A stretch of 64,000 bases of DNA, from contig CM053257.1 of the NCBI GenBank assembly GCA_028583405.1, positions 30,301,293-30,365,292 on the forward strand, written 5' to 3'. The notes under the pieces were generated by a model. The model ran no database searches. It had not been told where the DNA came from and worked only from the letters and a program-made list of their open reading frames with translations. Position 1 is the first letter of the stretch, and each line of letters starts with the position of its first letter. Source of the stretch: Pogonophryne albipinna. Taxonomy: Eukaryota; Chordata; Actinopteri; Perciformes; Artedidraconidae. Position numbers and translations under genes: made by a program. This document shows positions 54,201 through 64,000 of this stretch, piece by piece.

Positions 54201-54570
54201 CGCAGTCAGATTTTAACATTGCCTAACAGTGTGTTCACAGATAGGGGGGAGGGAGCATTTCAGCAGGCAGCCTACAAGGACTATGTATTGAAGCAAGACA
54301 GCCTCTAAAAATAGTAGTTCAGTGCACCCATCTTGAATTATGTTAAATCATGTTTGTATAGTTCATCCTCGGGGTAAATGTTCAGATTGAGCCATGTTAG
54401 CTAGTCAGTGTGCTATTGCAGAATGTGCGTCGGCTAATTTTACCTCTGGCCCGGGTGCTGGGGTAAATATTTTGGGCTTCATTGAGTAGCTGCAGAGCCC
54501 GATCTTTCCGTCCTGACCGTAAACAAAGCTTCGCCTTCTCTATAAGCCGGTCTGCTTCTTCTTTGTCCAT
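48251..54570 (-). CDS. dnajc18: DnaJ homolog subfamily C member 18
   Basis: Encodes a 390-residue ER-membrane J protein that recruits Hsp70. Eight coding exons in transcript order: 54570-54444, 53575-53407, 52845-52700, 51411-51205, 50280-50165, 49875-49766, 49647-49475, 48375-48251; all junctions keep frame. Residues ~1-45 form a helical N-terminal repeat like DNAJB12/14 ([18 protein letters not shown]). The J domain (~103-170) has YEILGV, the HPD motif in LKFHPDKN and [15 protein letters not shown]. Then a Gly/Phe-type stretch, one membrane helix at ~258-278 ([18 protein letters not shown]) and a DUF1977 C-terminal domain ([36 protein letters not shown]). Details such as FPTGNIHM and VSRETQ match DNAJC18 over DNAJB12/14. 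An in-frame upstream ATG at 54627 is possible. Confidence 0.9.
48552..48719 (+). repeat. L2-type retroposon tail in dnajc18 intron
   Basis: Ends with TTGTAAAGTGCTTTGAGAAC, AAAAGCGCTATATAAAT and an ATT microsatellite, the standard 3' tail of fish L2-like retroposons. Inserted in the last dnajc18 intron. No ORF. Confidence 0.65.
50629..50647. repeat. TA dinucleotide microsatellite
   Basis: About nine TA repeats in a dnajc18 intron, some 50 bases upstream of a TTAA-flanked MITE. Confidence 0.8.
50699..51097. mobile_element. TTAA-flanked MITE, subfamily A copy 3 (reverse)
   Basis: Left TTAA at 50695-50698; the right end GCATAATAAGAGAGC has lost its TTAA by mutation. The interior is the reverse complement of the 39448 copy (AGCCCAGTCTGCTCCGATTG, GCTGGCCGGCTCTGTT). 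Lies in a dnajc18 intron. Confidence 0.8.
51871..52174. mobile_element. hAT MITE (TAGGGCTGCTC family), reverse copy
   Basis: 304 bp with ends TAGGGCTGCTCGATTATGG and AATTGAGCAGCCCTA. Flanks CATCATAG and TATCATAG match at 7 of 8 positions, a slightly decayed 8-bp duplication. Same family as 7213-7518, opposite orientation. Confidence 0.88.
52865..53346. mobile_element. TTAA-flanked MITE, subfamily B
   Basis: Starts AGATCACCTATTATGC (left TTAA mutated to GTAA) and ends ATAATAGGGGACC before TTAA at 53347-53350. It is the intact relative of the outer element at 62131-63901: both hold GGGGCGTGGGGAGGGGCTCC and CCAAACACTTCAGAGACATG. Starts only about 20 bp upstream of the dnajc18 J-domain exon. Confidence 0.85.
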
Positions 54571-54790
54571 TGCAACGTATTCTTCTGCTGATCCAATCGC
54601 TGTCTCTAGAGGTCTGTCCCTGTGCACTGAGAGTCAATATCATATGGTAAAGCGACCCGCTGCAGCTAACGAGAGATAGCCGATTAGCTTTGGTGTAAGG
54701 CAGCTGCGTAACGAGGTGCAGTCACTCAGAAGTCCTCCGCACTATCCGGTCTGCAGACGGCTGTTGTTCGGCTGCAAACAGGCCTGCAGC
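54571..54790 (-). promoter_or_regulatory. dnajc18: dnajc18 5' UTR / promoter region
   Basis: The sequence above the start codon is less AT-rich and keeps an open frame with an in-frame ATG at 54627 and a further 19 codons before the preferred start. No TATA box was recognised. The transcription start is likely within about 200 bases of the ATG; this is inference. Confidence 0.4.
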
Positions 54791-57700
54791 TGGGCCATTA
54801 TTTTTAAAAGATAAAGGTAACAAATGCACTGTTTTGCTGTCTGTTTTTATTAAGCGGTGTTTAGCACGCCACCCTGTTCAATTTAACTCTGGACCCACAT
54901 AGCTGTGATGGACATTGGACAAGAGGTGGAGGCAAGACGTCATATCCTGTGGCGTAAACTCTGAAATCTGTATAAATCCGCCCTTATATTGACTTTAAAT
55001 ATAATTTACTTGGTTATCAGTTAATAATATGGTATAGCAGGACATATAGTGTTTATATACCGCTACTTCACGCTTCACCCATCTATTAACTAACGGTACT
55101 TGGTTTAATAAACCAGTTGAGTAACATTAGCAGGTGTAGCTGATGCAGCATTCAAGGTCTTTCCTTTAAAGACCTAAACCCCATCATTGGTTGTGGTGCA
55201 TGGAATATGATACACTACAACACAGACCTAAGATTAATATTATTGGCGTTTTATATGTATTTATTTATCCATTCAGTGGCTTATTGCCTGCCTTTGATTG
55301 TCATGTCAACAGAGATGTAATGGATATTTTTAAACGTTTAATTAACTGCTACAATCAACCAACAAAACTGCATATTTAGCTAATGGATATCGCTGAATAA
55401 CTGGTGATTGACATGAAAGGCAGTCTAGGTTATTATATGCCATTTAAGATACTGATGCACAAGTCAATTTAAAGTGTAAATATTCTTGCTTGGTTCACAA
55501 TTTACATAATTTAAGATTCGTAGAAGTACAAATTGCATCAGTAAATTAGAAACCATTCAACACATTTTTGTTCATGCATATTTTATTCAAGAGTAAAAAA
55601 ATGTGATTTCGTCCCATAGGGCATGCTTACAATGTGTGTATCATTTAGGAAGTCAAATGCCAAAACATATTTCCATAGGTAATAAAAAATGTTGCAAGAT
55701 AAAATCCATTATATTTGTTTGTTGAAATATGCATGTAGACCATACAAGAACCAGAAACAGAGGAAGGAAAATAACCATAAGCTAAATTGTAACAATAATA
55801 ATATCAGCAGTAAATATAACCAGAGTACAATGTTTCCTGTTTAACGTAAGTGCGACACACGATTTTCTTTGAGTCCGATTCATTTACATTTGAAAACCAT
55901 GCTATCATGCTTAGGCAGCCTGAAAGTTGCTTTTCACTGAGATTATATTCATTCACACTATTGAACATTTTCTGTACATCAGTACAACCAAAAAAATAAA
56001 AAATAAACACAAGGATTCAAACCTTAGAAGGGCATCTCTGCATACAATAAATCAATATAAAAATTAAAAGCAGTGGTAATAAATAACAGAATGAAAAAAA
56101 AATGAAACAATCAAAAGGAAGCCTATTTATAAAATGTATAAAACAAGACAAATCAAACTACAAATGTAAATAAAAAATAAAAATAATTCAAGTTCACTAT
56201 TTGAAACACAACTATCACAATTATAATCTCACATAACAATTAGGAACTTAATTGCATGCATTGATGCGTTCCGTACCATATATGCTGTGTTTAAAATCAC
56301 TTTTTGTCCATCCTTAATCCACATACCTTTATCATTAAATAGAAAGATGACATAGAAATTAGAAAATATATTAATGGATGAAAGGAAATTGTAGAAATTC
56401 ATGTTGCACACTTTTTTGGGCTTCACAACTTTCGCCATTCTTTTATTTTGAAAGAACCAGAATGTTTCTTGTTTTAATTGTTTCTTTTCTCGTCCTCGAT
56501 CAGTTATCTGGACATGGGAAAAGCTATTTTTATTTCAATCTCAAGTGTAGGTGTACCCATTTCCCCCCCTGTACTGCACAGTTAAATTAGATAAGATAAG
56601 AAAAAGATAATTGAGAAATCAAAAAATGATATAACACATTTTGATGTGGGTGGATTGTTAACCAAAAGCCCTGTCTCTACTGCTAAATAGTCATGAAGGA
56701 TGTACTTCTGACAACTTTAAATTCATCTAAGTTACATTTTAGTGAACAAAAAACTACATTTTGGTCAGGATACATTCTTCAAATCCTTAAGATGCATTTT
56801 TCCAGATGGATCTAATTAGCTTATTCCAAATAACATGGGTTGTTATATGATCTTTAAACAAAGCATGAATGCATTCACAAATTTGTAGAATTTCCTTCTC
56901 ACTCTGATATAGTACTTTATAGCTCTTAAGCATGAAATCTCATTGAGTTGGCAGCACAGCAGAAAGTGCAATAACTCAAAGGGCGCTAACGTATACTTGA
57001 TTCGGATGCACGTAATCTTTTACGTTCTCTTAGCAACAAGCAGGTGAGACATAATCAGGTAGTGTGTGACAGCAGGGTTTGCCCTAAAGTTCAAAATGAA
57101 TTATTCCCCTTTCCTCTCTGTGGTCCAGAAACAGGTGTTAAAGCCACTTCGTTGTCATAGCAATGCAGAGATGAGAGAAAGGCTCCTTCAGTGGAGGATG
57201 CTCGAGTGTATACTTTCCAGAAGGTGTGCGAGGTATAGCTTGATCAAATGCCATGCTTTTCTCAGGAGAACTACTTTAATGGAGCGGAAGAAAACTATTT
57301 AAGGATGGTCTTGATACAAATAAAACCCTTTGAGATTCCCCCTATGGACGTAGATGAAATTGTATCCTTAAATGGGATAGTGTGTTCCTTTTTGGGGGCA
57401 TTTCCAGAGCTTGGTGAAACTACTTTTTCCAAATGCTCCTTTCATCCCCTCCCTTTTCCCTCGTCCCCTCCAAGTGACTTCTTGCTAGGAGATGACTGAT
57501 AATGAGGGAGGCGAGGAAAGGAGCAGTGCTGAATTTGATTGAAGTGTACACAAGGAGCAGTGGCTTTGTGAGTCTTCTTCCCCCTGCAGGATGACGGCGT
57601 CGTACTACAAGGTAAATCAATAAGTTTAGTTTCACTGGTAAGCTTGCACTGCAGGTTTTTAAAGAGGTTCACATTGATATTCTTTCTTTTATCTTTCCTT

Positions 57701-58188
57701 CTCACAAAGTGGTGTTAATACTAGCAAAACATGAATTTGTGAGTGATTCATAATAAACACTTTATGATACAGTAACATGATTTGTGTGGCATGGATACTG
57801 CAATTATGTCTTCTGCCAGGCTCTGTAATGAAGGAGCAGACGTTTGTCAGCACTCAGAACAACACAACCCCCAACAAGTCAGTCTTTAATTGAACTGAGA
57901 AAGGGAACAACAGGCAGAAACAACTTTCAACCGATCCGTTTTCAACCCAGCTGCAGCCTTGTGGCCTCCCTTACCCCTGCCCTCCGCTGAACCCCCCCTC
58001 CCCCAACTGTGCGATGACATACTGTCATGAAAGAAATGACCTTTTTCGCCCGTTTAAGTTTTGCTGCAGATTTTCATGTTCTGTCTGTAGGCCTGGTTTA
58101 TTTCTATGTTCTGAGGCCTGAATTCCCCTTTTGGCAATGTCTTGCTGCACAGCGAACAGCAGCATTGTTCTGAGGCTCAGACAGCACA
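54790..58188. other. Intergenic DNA, dnajc18 to calcineurin A
   Basis: AT-rich and without a recognisable gene. The stretch 57,800-58,188 is probably 3' UTR of the calcineurin gene on the minus strand. ORFs near 57,066-57,705 overlap on both strands and show no domain. A mildly polypurine/polypyrimidine stretch lies at 57,430-57,480. Confidence 0.45.
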
Positions 58189-62126
<3,938 letters not shown>

Positions 62127-62154
62127 TTAAAGGTCACCTATTATGCAAAATCCA

Positions 62155-62305
62155 CTTCTTCATGTCTCTTCTACATCAACATGTGTCCCCTCTTCTTCAT
62201 GTCTCTTCTACATCAACATGTGTCCCCTCTTCTTCATGTCTCTTCTACATCAACATGTGTCCCCTCTTCTTCATGTCTCTTCTACATCACCATGTGTCCC
62301 CTCTG
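62155..62305. repeat. Minisatellite, four 37-bp units
   Basis: CATGTCTCTTCTACATCAAC recurs at 62161, 62198, 62235 and 62272, an exact 37-base period; units end ATGTGTCCCCTCTTCTT. The single-unit ancestor is seen in the related element at 52865 (CATGTATTTTATACAACAAC). Confidence 0.95.
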
Positions 62306-62546
62306 TGGAAAGAGACTCTGAAAGTTTCAGGAACAAAGATTCTCTCTCTTTTTGTCCTGATCCATTTCTATAAAAACCTGTCTGAAAACGAGCTGATCAG
62401 ATTTTGCCCGCTTTGTGATGTCATAACGTTTTTTTGGCTTGTGTAACCATTAGCCAATCAGCAACCAAGGTAACCCCCCCCCCCACCTTATCACCTGCAT
62501 CTCCTCCTAGAGCACCATTGTGTTCTTTTTAACCAAATCTCTCTCA

Positions 62547-63694
62547 TGCGGCTTTCACACCAGCGCTTTTCCCTTTCTAGCTCCGAGCTAGAGCTTTTCT
62601 GGTTCAGCTCCGGTTTCCCTTTTCTGCTCCCGCTCTGTTCACACCGCCCAGAGCCCGACTGGTGCTGCCGCTGCTGCGTCATGACGTCACCGTTTACATC
62701 GCTGATTTGCTCCCCAACGGCGTTACGGCGCTCACAACAACAACAACGGGGAACTGCGTCGGGTCGATGATCGTGTTGCTTTTAATCACACAAAGCCAGA
62801 TTAAATTAAATAACGACTTCTCCAACCTTATGCTTTTCTCCAGAGTACCGTGGTTCATTGTTTATTAATGTGTTTCTGCGGCATTTACCGACCGCTGCAG
62901 TGTTTGCTGCTCTTCCACGGGAGTTTATTCTCCCGTTAGCTCCCGGTTAGCTCACACTGCAGCAGCCGCTCTAAAGTAGGCCTATTCACTGTCCAACTCA
63001 CACAAGCAGCTGATAAATATCCCCAGTTCCCCTTAGCCTAAGTGAATGTGTGTCAGTCTGAATTGACGCTGTTTGGCATCACAACGCTGTTATGAAAGTT
63101 TCTCTGGTATAAAATGGGTGATGTTAGCATAGCAACCGAAGCTAAACTGACTACTTGCTATTGCTATCCTATTGTGGCATAAACCGTTTTCTACAGGCAC
63201 ATTTTACCGGCGTATTTTTATTATGATTCTACTTGTGATAGTCGGACACGACAACCTGTGCAGCCCATGTATTGATTCCATCCGATAGCTGCTATAATAC
63301 AAAACGTCTGCCTCTCTCCACAATGATCAATAACAGTGAACGGATGGTCAAAGTAAGGTACAAATAAACAGAATCACACGAAGCCTGGTTAGTGTTGCCT
63401 GACTTTATAAAGTGTGTTTATAAGCACTACTGCTTGTAGGCAGGCATGACAGTCGACCCATGTTCAGGGGAGGTGGGTTTAGTTTCCTGCACGCCTCGAC
63501 GTAAGAGAGACGTAAGCGACGCCACCTCTTAGCTCCGAAGCTCTTGCCTCTAGACCGACAATTATTTGGAGCTGGAAGTGAACCGGATTCCGGAGCTAAG
63601 AGGCGGCGCTGCTGCGGTGTGAACAGGAAAAACCGGCACTTTTCAGGCTCCAGCTCCGAGCCGGAGCTGAAAACGCGTTGGTGTGAAAGGGGCA
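62547..63694. mobile_element. Nested DNA transposon with TCA duplication
   Basis: Ends TGCGGCTTTCACACCAGCG and GTTGGTGTGAAAGGGGCA are inverted repeats; TCA flanks both sides (62544-62546, 63695-63697). The uninterrupted site CTCTCAGAGGGG in the relative at 52865 confirms the insertion point. A 3-bp duplication suggests a PIF/Harbinger-like element. Subterminal GAGCTCCGG/AGCTCCGAGC motifs are repeated in inverted form. No transposase ORF. Confidence 0.8.
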
Positions 63695-64000
63695 TCAGAG
63701 GGGCGTGGGGAGGGGCTCCTTATTTTCATCTAAAAAGTAACAGACAGAGAATCAGCACTTTGGAAACAGGGCTGAAACAGAGGGGATTATGGGATGCTGC
63801 AATGATCTGTTTGGTGTTTGGAGCCAAACACTTCAGAGACATGTTTTGTATATATCCGAGACCTGTAATATATTGATGAAAAATAGTATAATAGGAGACT
63901 TTTAAAGAACTGTGACTATGAAATACATATTTATTAGAATCAAATGTGTGCACTGCGCAGGATATTTCCGATGCATGCCGTCATGCCAAATGCACAACAA

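Larger units (their letters stand above)
62131..63901. mobile_element. TTAA-flanked MITE, subfamily B, with nested insertions
   Basis: Bounded by TTAA at 62127-62130 and 63902-63905; ends AGGTCACCTATTATGC and ATAATAGGAGACTT. Compared with its relative at 52865-53346 it has an expanded 37-bp tandem repeat near the left end and a 1.15-kb insertion at 62547-63694. Begins 44 bp beyond the calcineurin exon at 61961-62086. Confidence 0.85.

Noticed and set aside
57066..57705. Small gene between dnajc18 and calcineurin
   Set aside because: Overlapping short ORFs on both strands, no splice-consistent model and no recognisable domain.

Overview
This window is vertebrate nuclear DNA. The coding parts are short exons with GT-AG introns, intergenic DNA is AT-rich, and short non-autonomous DNA transposons are dense. 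The exon proteins match bony vertebrate families, and the repeats (TTAA-flanked and 8-bp-TSD MITEs, tRNA-type SINEs, L2-type tails ending in ATT runs) point to a teleost fish, probably a percomorph. All gene models were built by reading splice sites and frames by eye; no alignment was run.

Layout: (1) 69-12,160, minus: 5' half of synj1 (SAC phosphatase domain and start of the 5-phosphatase domain), running off the left edge. (2) 12,430-19,467, plus: slc46a3, a lysosomal major-facilitator transporter, starting only a few hundred bases from synj1. (3) 17,279-20,926: two near-identical hAT-type elements in opposite orientations bracket the last slc46a3 exon. (4) 23,074-25,732, minus: tmem45b-like membrane protein. 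(5) 27,326-28,560, minus: gng8-like G protein gamma subunit. (6) 32,094-45,300, plus: brd8, 20 coding exons, introns full of TTAA-flanked MITEs. (7) 48,251-54,750, minus: dnajc18, a membrane-anchored J-domain co-chaperone. (8) 58,189-62,086, minus: the C-terminal part of a calcineurin A catalytic subunit, running off the right edge.

These genes do not form an operon or a single pathway. Their products act in phosphoinositide turnover at synapses, lysosomal export, membrane biology, G-protein signalling, NuA4/TIP60 chromatin acetylation, ER quality control and calcium signalling. Linkage of a DNAJB12/14-type J protein with a calcineurin A gene repeats an arrangement known for DNAJB14/PPP3CA and DNAJB12/PPP3CB in mammals, and brd8 with dnajc18 matches human 5q31.

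No rRNA genes, CRISPR arrays, viral genes, toxin genes or intact transposase ORFs were recognised. The most interesting structures are the inverted hAT pair around the slc46a3 terminal exon, a 26-bp perfect hairpin inside one of them, the unusually large family of TTAA-flanked MITEs, and an enlarged acidic linker exon in the calcineurin gene. I did not find a convincing new multi-gene system.
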